A DNA stretch of 64,000 bases. Origin: Tilletia caries (taxonomy: Eukaryota; Basidiomycota; Exobasidiomycetes; Tilletiales; Tilletiaceae). The notes under the pieces are model-generated. The model did not search any database. It was not told the DNA's origin and saw nothing but the letters and a program-made list of their open reading frames with translations. The position numbers and the translations under genes were made by a program. How positions within the stretch are numbered: position 1 is the first letter of the stretch; every line of letters begins with the position of its first letter. Positions 21,110-34,600 of this stretch are shown here, one piece after another. The DNA lies in contig JALUTQ010000006.1 in NCBI GenBank assembly GCA_032718865.1, forward strand, positions 1 through 64,000. Reading direction: 5' to 3'.

Positions 21110-24100
21110 ATGTCGCTCCTGTTGGCCCCGTAGTAAGTCTGCCGTCGTGACCAGTCCGCTTTCACGGCTCCTGACAGCTTCTCGATCCTGTGTTCCTCAG
21201 CAACAATGGCATGCGCATTGGTCAAGGGTAAGCATGAACCCCCCGAATCAAGAGATCGTCTCATCCGGGTTTTCACATACTTTTCTTGTGGCACAATCTA
21301 CCCCCAGCTTCAACACCTACACCCAGACCATCTGCGTCGACAATGCCGTCGTCGTGGATCCCGAGCGCGCCGAAAATGTCGTCACCAACGACGGCGTCAC
21401 GATGCGCATTCTCGCCCAAAAGCTCAACAAGGCGAGTGTCTGGCGGCAGCTGAACGAGTACGTCAACGACGGACAGCTCTCCACCCTCGACACCGAACCC
21501 AGCCCGACGAGCGGCCCCACTGAGCTCAACGATCAGAATAGCCTCATCCAGCCTGACCCCACCAAGCCCAAAGCTGACACCGACTTGCAGGCAAACCCTG
21601 GACAAGAGCAACCAAGACGACGCCCAACGAGACTCCCAGCTGGCCGATTTGGCCGCTCAAGCACCCCCGCCTCCTCCTCCCAAAACCACGGAAGCTGCAG
21701 ATACAGCCCTCAAGTCTGAAGCCGATCGAAGCGCTGCAGCTGCAGCCAAGCTCAAGGCCGGCCGCGAGGCATCGCTGGCCGCCGACAAGGAGAAATACTC
21801 ACAAATCGTGGACCCCAAGAAGGCGATTGCCGACAAGGACGCCGCATTTGACAAGGCCACCGCCTCAAGAGCCACAGGTTTGGCGCTGAACGCCGACAAG
21901 GAGTACGCATGGTCGATGCAGAAGGCGATCGGCACCAGTCAGATCGTGCAGTACTCGGCGCGGTTCGTCGATAAGCTGAGCGAGATTTCGGACGACATGT
22001 CGGCCAGTGCGGCCCTGAGCATCAAGACGGACTGCTTTGGTGGTTCAGGCTCTGGTGCCTTTCTGGACACTGCCAAGTTTCACGACAGCGACATCCGCTT
22101 CTACCTATCGGTGAGAAAGGGGGCAAACCCCGAAAAAAAAAGCAAAGGGCCAAAAAAGAAAGCAAGCGAACGGGTCTGACTATTCTGACGCTCCATACAG
22201 GTGAAATGCATCAATCAGACCATCAACTTCAAGGATGCCCTCGTTTTTGCACCCATTCGCTCAATCTCAGAATCGGACACGGAGCGATTCACCAAGTGCT
22301 TCGGAAATGCATTCATCTCAGGCTTCCTCGAAGGCGGAGAACTCAACGCACTTGTGCTGATCAAGGTCCACAACGATGTCAAGCGGGATGATATCATTGC
22401 CGAAGCCAAAGTCGCACTCACCAAAAGCATCGAAATCGACGGACAAGGCAACATTGCGCTCGCCAAGAAAAACATCGAGCTTAACAGTGAAGTCACGATT
22501 AATGTGCGCTATAGCGGGGGTGCCTCCATCAAAGGCTACGATGAGCAATGGTCCATCGAGTCGCTACTCGCAGCTGCCAATCGCTTCCCCTATCTGGTCT
22601 CTCAATTCCCGCAACGAACATACGCGATCCTTACCAAGTACGAAGCGTTGCGCTCATTCCTCAGGCTCAAGCCGCCCAAGGTCTCCCCTCTCAAGTATGA
22701 GAACGCGGCCATCTACACCAATCAGCTGATGGACGCCTACCTCACATACCAAACGCTTTTCAAAAAGGTGTCTTCTGACATTGAGGACTACCAATCCGGT
22801 GTGAAGCGCTTCAAGACAGCGCCCAATGACAAGGCACGGTCATCAGAACCGTCGCTCTCTCCTCCTCCCGTGTCAAAGACCCTGAAGACATCTGGGCTAC
22901 AGCCCTTTCCCGGTACTGTGGCCGGTCTGGATCTGGCTCGGCGGGAAATCCGCACTCAGATGAACAACATCGTCCGCGAGGTCGACGCGATCGAGAAGAA
23001 CCCGAACATTGCCACTCAAGACCGCAGCCAGGCCGTCGGTAAGCCCGTTTTCGTCGGTGCGGGATCGTTCCGAACCTTGATCCCCGAGCTCGAGTTCAAG
23101 GTGCGCAAGATTCGCAACCAGGCACTGACGAATCAGCTGATCAACAAGGCGGCCGATGAGGCCCAAGCGGCTGTCACAGCGAAACCCGGCACCTTTGAGG
23201 TTCACCTCTTCGACCCGTCCACGACGAAGCTAAGGCTGTCAGAAGTCGAGCAGATCAAAGTGGCCGACCTGGAGCGAGACAATCCAGATTTGGCCGAGTT
23301 CACAAGGGTGTCCCCTCCCATCGGCAGTGCAACTGCAAGAAAATCGTTTTGCACTCTCGACCTTGGACTCGAGGATCCGATCTTGTCCAGTGTTCGTGTC
23401 CTTTGTAGGACCGCAGGCGAGGATCGCGACATGGCCGTCCGAGGCATGTCGGTCACCTATACCAACGGCGTCACGATCGAGTTCGGCGACGTGATTGACG
23501 AATACAGTGCGATGGACGACGCGGCCGATCCCAAAGCGGAATTGCACGTCCTCAGCGGTCTGAACGCCTCGGAAATGATTACCTCTGTCAAGATTGAAGT
23601 TGACGGCGACAAGGACGATTCCAACCACAAAGTCCGGGTCGTCGGACTCTTCTTGGTCACCAATAAAGGCCAAGTCTTGAATGCCTTGACCCCAGGAGAA
23701 CGGAGTAAGATGGAGAGTGTGTATTCTCTGGAGCATTTCGAGAAGCCTATCACCGACGGATACGTGTCTGGATTTTGGGGACAGGCCGACACCACTCGTG
23801 ACAACGGACTTATCAATAGACTCGGACTTGTCTGGACGCAAGCAGTTGTGGTGAGTCTAAGCAACTATTTATGTGGGACGGAGATATTCTAAACAGCTCC
23901 CTCTGTTTCCATTCTGTTCTGCTGAGTATAGAAGGACGCCATCTTCGATGAGGACCTGCCAATGGAGTGCTTCACCGGGACCTCCCTGCTCGGACCAGCG
24001 ACGACTCCAACGAAAGTCGAATATTCACGCATTCTTCCAGACATTCCCCAGTTCATCTGGGGTCTGCGCAGTCTTCAGACTTCCAAGGGCTCCAAGCCGA

Positions 24101-24795
24101 CATTTACGAGCACGAAGAAAGTGGACAAGAGCTCGTTCTCGTATACGCTCGCCCCGCGCGACTCCAATACGGCTGTTACTTCCGGCTGGATGGCCCTGCC
24201 CGAGCTCAGTGACACCCACATCCAGTGTGGCGAGGCCGAGTTCACGACGAACGGCGTCGAGCAAAGTCAGACTATTACATTTGACTTGCCATTCAAGCCA
24301 GACGTCAACCCGACCGTCATCGCCTGGATCGTAGGTCTGACTGCAGATGGAGACAGCGTGGACGTCAAAGTGGGCCCGATCAAGACGAGCACCAAGTATG
24401 GCTCCTTTGAGCTCAAGGTGAGCGACAGCGGCGGCAAGTTTGACATCAGCAGCTCTTCGGACAAGCGGCAGCTCAAGTACTCGGGCGTGACCGTCGGCTG
24501 GCTCGCCCACACGCCCATCTCGTCGCAGAACGAGACCACGTTCCTCAGCGGCCAGACGGAGATCGGACTGGGCGGGGAAGGCAAGAGCTTGGCCGTTGCT
24601 GTGCCGTACAGCAGCAACTTCGGCGACAAGCCGACGAAGCACTTTGTCGCCCTCTCGGCTCTGAAGATCCCTGACTTCAAGTCCGACGTGCGTTTTTCGG
24701 GTGAGCCGCGGGAGGCTACGGCGCAGCAGTTCAAGATGGACATTGCTGGTCCGCCGAACGGGATCTATAGCGCGGTCTGGGTGTCCTCTCTTTGA
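21110..24795 (+). CDS. M2: MACPF-like protein with C-terminal H-type lectin domain (1077 aa)
   Basis: Exons are 21110-21132, 21201-21227, 21308-21457, 21591-22110, 22201-23850 and 23932-24795. Intron 3 (GTACGT to TTGCAG) is inferred because it restores phase; the others match paralogs. The protein starts MSLLLAPYNNGMRIGQG, followed by FNTYTQTICVDNAV, a proline-rich linker and an Ala/Lys-rich segment. The MACPF-like signature is at 274-286 (FGNAFISGFLEGG). A jacalin-like region spans about 620-790 and ends in GFWG...RLGLVW. The C-terminal domain (about 903-985) has the H-type lectin pattern TITFDLPF...PTVIAW...SFELKV...GVTVGWLAH, a fold that binds GalNAc in discoidin and snail agglutinins. A lectin-guided membrane-attack protein is the inference. 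It is convergent with the 25287 gene. Confidence 0.75.
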
Positions 24796-25286
24796 TCAAG
24801 GTGTCTTCCGACTTTGTCATTGTGTAGAATTGGTTGAGTCTCTGTAGTGAATTATGCCGAACCTTTCCCCTATCACATACGCGGTCTCTTGTTCTTTTCT
24901 GGGTGAGGCACCCGACCCGACTCTGGGTTTCATGTTCACTGAGAAAGAATAGGAAAGACAGGCCTGCTACATGGTCCAAGACGGACATCGATGAGATACA
25001 GCGAATTGCGCTTGACACACTCAAACACCCCTTTAGGCCATTGTCATGCAGAGCGGCTGACATTGATCCATTTTTGGCCACAGACTCCAGACTGGCAACA
25101 GGTGAGAGAATTTCGTGGCGATTTGGAAGACCTTGCAGACGGGGCGGTCGGGAAAAAGGGAAGAAAAGAGAAAGAGAAGATATTCTGAGAGGGTGAGAAG
25201 GAAGGAATATAGGAGCAGAACCCCCCCCCCCCCCAAAAACAAATCTACATACATAGTTAAAGATGTCAACCTCTTTCGGAACAGAT
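24796..25286. other. intergenic region between convergent genes
   Basis: 3' flanks of M2 and the next gene. It contains a 14-base poly-C run (25221-25234). No gene is supported. Confidence 0.5.
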
Positions 25287-26988
25287 TCAGGTCGAGGGAG
25301 CAAGCTTCGGAGGGGGCGGAGGGAGAGCTTTCATGAACGTTTTGATACCTTCCTTCACAAGGTGGTAGTCGGGGCCTGAGAACTGCTTAGTCGGAGCGGT
25401 GTGCAGCGTCCTCCGCTCGGCGGGCTCGGGCAGGGGACCGCTAAATTGGAAGTCTCCCGCCCAGAAGGGAGAGTTGTAGTTGTATTTTTCCGGCTTGTTA
25501 GTCCGGGTGGACTTGCAAAGCTTGGTGGCATCGTGCCGCGGTGTGACATAGTTGATGTTGAGTCGCTTGAAGACGTTGAAATTGTGACTGTCGAAAAGTT
25601 TGGATGCCTCGTTCCCGTGTGCGCTCGGATCTGGACTGAGCTGGTTCATTCGCTCCTCGCCGACGAGGCCGCACAGCTGAAGAGAGACGGTGGGAATGCC
25701 GAGGAAGGTGAACATGTCGAGGGCACCGGAGCGGAAGCCGACGACGAGACGGATGTAGCGCTTTTTAAAGGCCAGCTGCATGAAGCGGGCCTCGACATCG
25801 CGACTCCTGATCTCATTCTTTGTGGCGAACGTCCGGATTCGATCTTGTACTGGATCGCTGGATTTGAGTTCACTGATGTTGAGCTGCTTGAACCACTCGT
25901 GGATTGAGGGGATAGCGGGGACGGTGCCGTCGGCGTTTCCGCACAGGACAGCGGTGGCCTTGGAGCCGTCTTCCCAATTGGCGTCCTCGATGATGGTCTT
26001 GAGCTGGGAACAGGTTGTATCGTCCGTGTCGTTCTCGGGATAGGTTCCCTTGGCGATGGAGCCACGATTCGCATTGACAATAGCGTCGTCGATGTATGCA
26101 CGGGGTCCAATGGTAATGCCAGTGTTGCGATGCATGATGAGCACCATATCCATCTTGGGCACACCATTGCTGTCTTTGAAATTGAAGATTTTAGGCAGGA
26201 GCCCGAGCAGCCAAACGTCGATCTTGTCCTTGATGTCGGCGTCGATCTGGACCATCCCTTCGGCCATGATCTTAAGCAAGGTGGCAGTCTGCTCGCCCGG
26301 CTTGGCGTTGTCGACTGCATCTTGGCCATTGGCGCTGGCGGCTGCAGCTTGGCCATTGGCGCTGGCGACCGGAGCTTGGTCTTTGGCGTTGGTGGTCGCA
26401 CTTCGGTCATTTTCGATGGCCTTTATGGCCTTGCCGACAATGCGGGAGGTGCACTCTCCCTCGGTGATGAGGTATACCTTGCTGATCCTGATGAAATCCT
26501 CAGGAGGCACGGTCATGGCTTCACCGTCTGTGAAGGTGACGTCGAAGAAGCTGCGGGACCCGGCGGCGCTGGCGGGTTTGGCAAACTTTACCTTGTGACT
26601 GGCAGAAGTCTGTCCACATGGACTGCCTGTTGGAGCGCTGAGGTACTTTTCGAGGTCGCTTGGCCTGCGGCTGGTGATAGGGTCGGCGACGGTGGGCTCG
26701 ATGCAGTTGTAGACCACCAACGGATAATTGTCGAGCGCCCGGGCGGCGCGAACGTGGTACATGTCGCCTCGGTGGGTAGAGTCGACGCAGTACAACCTTT
26801 GCTTCTTCTTCTCGTCGGTGGGCACGAGCGGTTTCGGCAGCCAGACACCGTTATCGTTTAGCAGAGTCTGATGAGAGGCATTCTGGCCTTTGTAGAACGT
26901 CGGCTTTTCCTGGCCCTCAGGTGTGGGCTGAGTGCTGACCTTGAGGCTGAACCTGACCTTGAGACTGAGAGGCTGGCTTGGAGGCCAT
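25287..26988 (-). CDS. conserved fungal protein of unknown function with GFRSGALD motif (about 565 aa)
   Basis: A long frame ends at 25287. The frame is open far upstream, but the likely start is the ATG at 26988 (MASKPASQSQG, Gln-rich), which is in another frame and would need a splice or start not resolved here. The sequence shows RLYCVDSTHRGD, then IMAEGMVQIDADIKDKID, KMDMVLIMHRNTG, a SRDVEARFMQLAFKKRYIRL block and GFRSGALDMFTFLGIPTVS. The last motif recalls the sugar-nucleotide site of GT-B-fold transferases (RSG...LG.PT), a weak similarity. It contains an Ala/Asn-Gly-Gln repeat (NGQAAAASANGQ). It has no signal peptide. It sits inside the MACPF-like cluster, convergent with M2 and divergent from M3. 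The function is unknown. Confidence 0.6.
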
Positions 26989-27809
26989 GGCTGATGAAGT
27001 GAGTCTTGGAGAGGTGGGAACAGAAAAGGATGAGGTTCTGGAGAATGATGTAAAGAGGGTTGTGAGCTGAGGAATCCTATCCAGCATGAGCCGCAGCAGC
27101 AGCAGGAATGTACGCGGTGATCAGACGGCCCAATTCGGCCACAATCCGGGGATGCTACCAGGCCGGGTGTGTGATCTGGATGGTACATACATAATAGCGT
27201 CAAAGAGGCGAAGGGGATGGGATCAACGGACTTGCGGAGACAATTTTCCATCAGCACAGACGGCTTCAAATGCATGGATACATACTCGTATGCAGGCGCA
27301 CGGAAAGCCTGTTCCCTTGGCAGCTGCACGTGTTCACCTGGACACTACGTGACGAGGCTGCTGTGCATTGGTATATCTAATGCTGTTCCAACGCGGAATC
27401 GGCCGGCCGCCTTGACGCAGGCAGGCAGCCCGTCAGCTTGTCACGATAATCAGTCGGCGGATTGAGCGGTTCCTGACCCTTGTTGTTGCTGCCTCCCAGG
27501 GTGCATATTATAAGCTGTTTGTGGCTGAGATTGCGCGGCCACTGTCCGGTGTTAGAGCCCGGTGTTTCAGATGTAAAGCTTTATTATGCACCTTCTGGAG
27601 CGCGGGAGCGTTGCAGTCGGATAATCGCAGAGATGTGTTCCTGCGTCGCGGGGAGAGTAGTACTGCTCGCTTTCGCCTTTCCTCCGACTCCCTTTGCTGC
27701 CATCACCGTCATCATCGTCACCTTCGTCTGGCATCGTGGGCAAGGCAGAAGCTCATCCTCCCGCCAGATCTCGCACCTGCACCCCACCTCCAAGTCCGCT
27801 CCTCACACG
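26989..27809. promoter_or_regulatory. divergent intergenic region upstream of M3
   Basis: About 820 bases between opposite start codons. A pyrimidine-rich stretch runs up to the M3 start at 27810. No separate gene or clear motif could be supported. Confidence 0.4.
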
Positions 27810-30800
27810 ATGAGCCTGCTCTTAGCCCCCTAGTAAGTCTCAGCACCCCTCTCGCTCTCTCGGGAGCATCCTCTCATCTGAATCTGAGCTGGTCTCTGTC
27901 CACAGCAACAATGCCATGCGCCTTGGCCAGGGGTGAGTACGACTCCCGCAAGTACCAGCTGACACCGTGTCAGCGCAAAAAGAGTGACCATGCTCAGTCT
28001 GTACGTTCTCCACGCAGCTTCAACTCGTACACGCAGCAGATCTGTATAGACGACGCCGTCCTGATCGACCCCGACCGCGACGAGAATGTGATCAACAATG
28101 CCGGACTCACCATGAAGATGCTTGCCGCCCAGACTGGCTCGATCAGTGCCTTGGCCCGGATGCCAGGCCTAGTCAATGCGGACGCTAACCTGCCTCTCCC
28201 CAACACGGCCAACGCTTCATCCTCGACCAATGACGGCCCCGCCACGGCTGCGTTTGACACAAGAACTCAAATCCAGAAAAGTACCCAACTCACCAAGATC
28301 GGCGTCCCCGGCACAGACGGCACTGGCTCGGGAAGCGGTCAACAGTAGCGGCAGCCAGCAGCCGGACCAAAACTTCGCACAACCGAGCAGATCCGCCAAG
28401 AAGAGCGCGATGCCGTCCTGAACGATGCGACCAGTCTGAAAGCCATGAGCCTCGACGAACTGATCGCCACCTTGAATGACATCAAGAAGCGGACCGACGA
28501 CAGCGTCGCGTCGGGGATCCAAGATGTTCGGATGAAGGAAGGCAGTCGCGAGCTCGCCTGGTCGTCTCAGCAGGCCCTCGGCCCTGGACAAATCGTGACT
28601 TACCAATCCAAATTTGTCAATAAGCTCAGCGAAATCACCGACGAGATGTCAATCAGCGGCTCCTTATCCATCAAGTATGGTGGCATCGGCGGCTCCGGCT
28701 CAGGCGCCTTTATGGAAGCTGAGAAATTTTACGACTCTGATCTCAATTACTTTGTCTCCGTTCGTATCGCTGTCCTTCAGCTCTGCTCTTCGAGTTCGTT
28801 TTAATCTCTGACTGACCTCCAGACCGATTTCAATCTCCCTCCAGGTCAAAGTTATCAACCAGACGATAAATTTCAAAGATGCATCGACATTCGCCCCGCT
28901 CCGCTCCTGCATGAAGGACCAGCAAAAGTTCAATCAGACCTACGGCGATTCGTTCGTGAGTGGCTTTCTCGAGGGGGGCGAATTCAACGCCCTCGTCTGC
29001 ATCAATTTCCACAACGAAAGCAAGAAGCGAGACATACAAGCCGAGGCCAAGATTGCGATTGGAGCTGGACCCGTCGAGGTCTCTGCCGCTGGTAGCCTCA
29101 AGCTCGCTGAGGAGAACATAACCAACAACAGCGAAACGACGATTTACGTCCGCTGGTGCGGTGGGGGAAACATCAAGCCCTACGACGACGAGTGGACTCT
29201 TGACACCGTGATGGCTGCAGCCGCACGCTTTCCGGCACTGGTCGGACTGTTCCCGCAGCGGACATACGCTGTCCTGACCAAGTACGAGACCCTTCGGAGC
29301 TATCTGATGCTTAAACCAGTCCAGATCTCTCCCCTCCGATACGAAGTTGCGCAGATGTACACAAACATGCTTCTGGACGCGTACATGGAGTACAAGGCCC
29401 TGACCAAGCGCATCAGTGAAAGCATTGGTGATATCCAGGCAGGACTGAAGGAGATCCAGACCGATGACCCCACCACACCTGTCGAGCGTCCAAATGTACT
29501 GGTCGATGCCAAGCTCGACTTCTTCCCCAAGACGCTCCAGGGCCTGGACGATGCCAGACGGGCGATCCGCAACCAGATGAACATCATCATCCGGGAGGTC
29601 GACATCCTCACCGACCGGCCTGAGGTGGCCAGCGACACGACTCGCAAACAGCCGTACATAGGTCCAGTCACCTTTAAGGTATTGGTCCCCGTTGTGAATG
29701 TGCGAGGCCGACGTGCCCGTCCGAATGCCGCACCGCTGGACATGCAGCGCATCAATGAGCTTTGCGACCCCAAGACGGCCCCGGTCGACAATTCCGACCC
29801 GGACGCTCCGCCGCTCTTCAACCCAAACGCGACCCCACTCCGACTGAGCGCGGACGAACAGGCAAAAGTACATGATCTGGAATGGCAGAGCTACGGCATC
29901 GGAACGAGCTACCAGGTCAGTGCCCCAGTAGGGGATCCAGACATGGGCTCGTCGAGCTTTTGCACTCTCGACTTTGCCCAATCTGGGGAGGCTATTTCGG
30001 ACGTGTCTCTCCTGGTCGACGCACAGGGCCGACTTTCCAGCATCGCCCTCGGCTTCAACAACGGCCTCATCGTCTCTTTTGGCAAATCGGCAAGCCAGGA
30101 TGATCTCGACGCGGTTCCGGGAGAGCGCAAGCTGCTCAACATCGATCCGATTACCGAACGCATCGTATCGGGAAAGATACAGACGTTCGAGTACAAGGAC
30201 AGCGAACAGAAGATGCGCCAGCGGGTCTGTGGTGTGAGCTTGTCTATCAGTGACTCGCGCAAGGTCGAATACATGTGGAAGCCGGTATCTTCGGATTTAG
30301 GCAATGTGACGGTGCAGCCGTTCGGGATCCCGACCAGCGGTCTCAAGCTGGCGGGGCTGTGGGGCCGGATGCAGGAAGATGGTCCAGATGCAGGCCTCGT
30401 CAGACTGGGCTTCATCTGGGGTTCGGCCATTGTCGTAAGTGGTCCTTTTTGGTCTTTTGGTCAGCCTCGTGGTCATCTTCTCACACTCCAATTCTCCCTG
30501 AAAACGCCTTGCGCAGCCAACATCTGATGATCCTACCAACCCAGGCGGGCAGCCAAAGCACATCACAAGTCTCTCACGCTCGTTCTGGCCCAAAGCCACA
30601 GAGACCAACCAAGTCAAGTTCCCTTACCAGCTCCTCGGTGTCCCCCGCCTCCTTGTCGCACCGCATCATCTGCGCTCCTCGACCAAAAGCAAAGACGACA
30701 GGATGGACCGGCTCCAGATTGGCGCAGCGGCAAGCAGCATCACAGCCGTAGGGTTCAATCTAGACGCTAAGACGCGCGCACCAGAAGACGGCATGTTTGT

Positions 30801-31404
30801 CAACTGGCTTGTCTTACCCGAACCGGAATCGTGCGCGACCAATGATGGCGAGGTCGAGGTTGCTGGCGTCTCCGATGGCCACTCGGTCGAGGCGAGTATT
30901 ACCTTCCTGCGGCCGTTCCCAGAGAGTGAATCTCTACCCGTCGTGCAGTGCTGGTTCACCTCGCTCAACGTCGCGCCGAAGAACTCGCCTGATGGGACGG
31001 TACACATCAGGGTCCGCGTTGTTCCGGACTCGTGTACCACCAAGGGAGTCCGTCTCGTCGTGGAGGCTCTGGACGGCACCAGGGTGCCGGAAAATATCAA
31101 AGTCGGCTGGCTGGCCCATACCAAGCCGCCCAAAGCCAACGCAGACCTCGTCAGCGGCAGCCTGACCATCAACGACCCGGGCAATAACACGAGTCAGACG
31201 CTCAAGCTCGACTCGACACTGACAGACAAGCCCGTCTCGCAATTTGTTGGGCTGAACGAAGTTCGTGCTGAGCTCAAGCACCCGATCAGCTTCACCACCA
31301 TGGTCATGCCGGAGACTACCAGTTCGGAGCTCCACTTGAACGCAGGTCCATTCTCCCCATGTGACATGTCTGTTCTTGGACTCACTTGGATTTTGGCTAT
31401 GTAG
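27810..31404 (+). CDS. M3: MACPF-like protein with C-terminal H-type lectin domain (1063 aa)
   Basis: Exons are 27810-27832, 27906-27932, 28018-28280, 28359-28759, 28845-30434 and 30517-31404. Intron 3 (28281-28358) is the least certain and was chosen because it removes an in-frame TAG and keeps phase. The protein starts MSLLLAPYNNAMRLGQG, then FNSYTQQICIDDAV. The MACPF-like signature is at 271-283 (YGDSFVSGFLEGG). PQRTYAVLTKYETLRSY marks a helical block after it. The jacalin-like region is at about 606-768 (GLWG...RLGFIW). The H-type lectin region is at about 891-969 (VEASITFLRPF...VRLVVEAL...NIKVGWLAHT), followed by a beta-rich end. It is closest to the truncated tail at 43758. It is convergent with M4, 232 bases apart. 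Confidence 0.75.
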
Positions 31405-31636
31405 ATTCGTAGAGTAACTGTGGATCAACATGCCGAGTACGGCTGTAGGTCAGGTTTGGAAATCAACAGACCAACGACTTAGCTCTGTGTTGTCCATTCC
31501 CATCAGCATGGATAAGAAGGATAAACCGTTCATTTTTGTCGATGGTAGACATTGATGGGATACACTGAATTTCGTTTGATCCATCCTAGAGACTTGAGCT
31601 ATAGAAGTGCATAATGACAAGACTTCAAATCTTCCT

Positions 31637-34600
31637 CTAGCCCCACACTGACAGCAGGCGAGTGAGAGCTGTGTCGGACTCCATACCCACGAAAGCCTTG
31701 AGTCCATTCATCCCTTCGAATCCGTTGATCTCGCGCACGCCACCGCCGTTGAGAGGAGCAGAGACGAGCCCCCCCTGCAAAGCGTCAAAGGCGAGCACGC
31801 GGCGCTTGTCAGTATGGAGCGCGATCCCGGAAGGCATCGCTGAACCGGCGCCGCTGTGAGCCTGCACCTGGATCTTCCGGACCCGCTCGTCTGGCGCGAG
31901 CTTGATGTCGAGCGATATTGTAGATCCGTCGGTTTTGTGGTCATCTTCAGTGGCACCATGCACGAAAGTGACTTTGCCGTACGAGACCCGGACGGCCACA
32001 AGAGTTGAGGTGCCGTTTGACTTGGAAAACATGAAGACGAGACGTGTGGGCCATTCAGGAGTTCCTGCCTTCGTTCCCGGCTTACCTTGCTGCTGCACCG
32101 AGAGCTGGCCGCGGAGCAAGTCTACACCGTTGAATAACGAACCGGACGGGGTAGCATCGGTTGCGATGCAAGGCCCAAAGCGAAGACCACGATATGCAAG
32201 TCTGGCTGTTGGGTTTAGCAAGGCCTCGCGCTCCGCAGGAAGAAGATCTCCTTCGAAGGCCTTATCCAGAAAGGACGGCACTCGTTGCAACTGAGAATAA
32301 ACGGAGCATTATAACAGCATGTAAGCATTGATCTGATGAAACAACAGCTTCCACCTTGATTCTCACCCCTATCAGAGGCAGGTTCTTGGACGCCAAGCCT
32401 TGGCTTCTGTGGGCCAATTGAGAGGAAGGCAAAATCATAATCAGTGAAGGTAGAGCGTCGAGAAATTGGACGGGGCGCCTCCATCGACTTACGATTCACT
32501 TGGTGTGCTGGCATCAACGCTGGACCATGCCAGGCCTAGACGATGGATTCCAGGCCGGTTTCCGGATTCGAGGCTTAAGCCATAGAAGCCCGCCATCGAG
32601 CCATTGGGAAGGGGCGAATTGAAGGTAAACTCCTCGAGACGGATAAAGACGCGACCATCGAGGATCCGGCACTGATATCCATATCGTACCTGCGTAGACG
32701 CACGTGCATCGAGAGTCCGACCCAGGCTCGTGGTCAGCTTGATGCCCGTGACGCTTCCCTTGGTAAGCTCGTCGACAGGACTGCCGTGCTCGAGCACGAC
32801 GGTGATGATCGTCTCTCCCTCGGCGAAGTCTTTGAGACTGAACAGCTCCTGATCCTCGTCAGTCCGGCCGCGGCGCCACTGGAGACCGCTCGCATAGCTG
32901 ACGGCAATATTAGCAATCGTGCCCTGGGCGACGCCGACGACGATGCTCGCGATGAACGTGTGCGCCTTGACATAGTTGAACCCAAAGAACGGCACTCCGT
33001 CCTCGCGGCTGCCAACGGGCCGAGTCAAGCGGAGGGATTGGATTGTCGTCGACTTGGCCGTCTCGGATGCGACCCGGGTCAGGATTGCCTTTTCCTCTGC
33101 GGCCGTGAGGCTCAGCAAGGCTGGATCTGTCTCGCACAGGGCCCCGATGGCTGCTTGGCGGCCTGTGTCTTGGCCGTCTCCCGTACTGGCGTCGCTACCG
33201 CTTACCGCAGACGAAGCAGGCCCGATGCGACGTCCGCTGAGGGGTGGGCGGGACGCCTGTCCGGTCCGGATGGACTCTACGATGGGAAGTCGGGCCCAGA
33301 AGCTGACGGGGCTTGCAAACCTTTCCTGATAGTTGGCTGCTGCGGTATCGCTGACAATGTTTGGCCGCTTCTCGATCTCCTCGACTCGGTTGACGATCAT
33401 GACCATCTGCGGCCGGATCTGGCGCACGGCTTCCTCGATTCCGTCGAGGGTGGCCGAGAAGCTGCCCCGCGGTGGTTCGGCCACGGGTCGGAACCGCTTC
33501 GTGCCCGCCTGGATTTCTCGCATGTCACCAGGGATGGAGGTCAGCATGGCCTTGTATGCCATGTAGTATTCCATCAGTTCCTCGGTGTACAGTGCGACAT
33601 TGTCGTAGTTGAGCTTGGAGAGCTGGAGAGGCTCCAGTGCGAGGTAGCTCCGTAGATGGTCGTACTTTTGCAGAATCGCATACGTCCTCTGCGGAGAGTG
33701 TGCCACGCTTTCCGGGAAGCGACTGGCGGCACGCACAAGTGATTCGAGAGTCCAGGGCTCCTCGGGTGGTTTGATGACACCTCCTCCCAGCCAACTGGCG
33801 GTGATGTTTGTCTGTGTGTTGAGGTTGATGTTGGACTTTGCTAGCGAGAAGGCAGCCGACGCTTTGATATCGAGCGCGCCACTTGAGAACGCCACTTTAA
33901 CAGCTGCTTCTATTTGAGTCATGGAACTTTTGTTGAGCACCTTCATGGACACCAGCGCGTTGAATTCACCACCCTCGAGGAATCCGGACACGAAGGAGTC
34001 ACCGTAGACTGCAAGGTGTTGGTCGTCGTCGACGATTCCTGCGGGAAGCGGGTTGAATTCGAGCTGGTCTCTAAAGTTGATAGATTGGTTGACGACCTTG
34101 CAGCTGATGTAGAAGTTCAGATCGCTGTCGAGGAACTTGTCAGTGTCGATAAAGGAACCCCGGCCTGAGCCAGCAACGGTGCCTGCCTTGATGGAGAGGG
34201 AGGCGGAGATGCCCATGTCTTTGGTGATCTGGCTGAGGGAGGACACGAAGCGGGAGGAGTAAGTGACCGTCTGACTGGGTCCTCCGATGTTCTTGATCTG
34301 CCAGGTGCGCGTATCAGCCTCGAGTGGATTGCTCGCCTGGACGAGATCAGTGTAAGGTGGAGGCGGCGGCGGCAGGGTGGTACCGGTATTCGACGCTCCG
34401 CCGCTTTCCACCTTACGATCGTTGGCTCGAAGCAGTTCCTCTCGATCCAATTGCGGAGAAGTCAAGGGGAAGTTGCCCAGAAGCTGATTAGTCGCTGCGC
34501 GGGCCTCGGCGATCCGATCGTCGTCCATGAACACTTCGGGCTTGGATCGCCACAGACTTGGTTCGTCCTTGGCTAGAATCTGTGTCCGCATGGTTTGACC

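Noticed and set aside
25401..26861. Plus-strand open frames of 168-243 aa
   Set aside because: Shadows of the minus-strand GFRSGALD gene in GC-rich coding DNA.
28830..29981. 383-aa minus-strand open frame
   Set aside because: Antisense to M3, whose frame matches paralogs and has consistent introns.
32786..33655. 289-aa plus-strand open frame
   Set aside because: Antisense to the conserved MACPF-like and jacalin-like region of M4.
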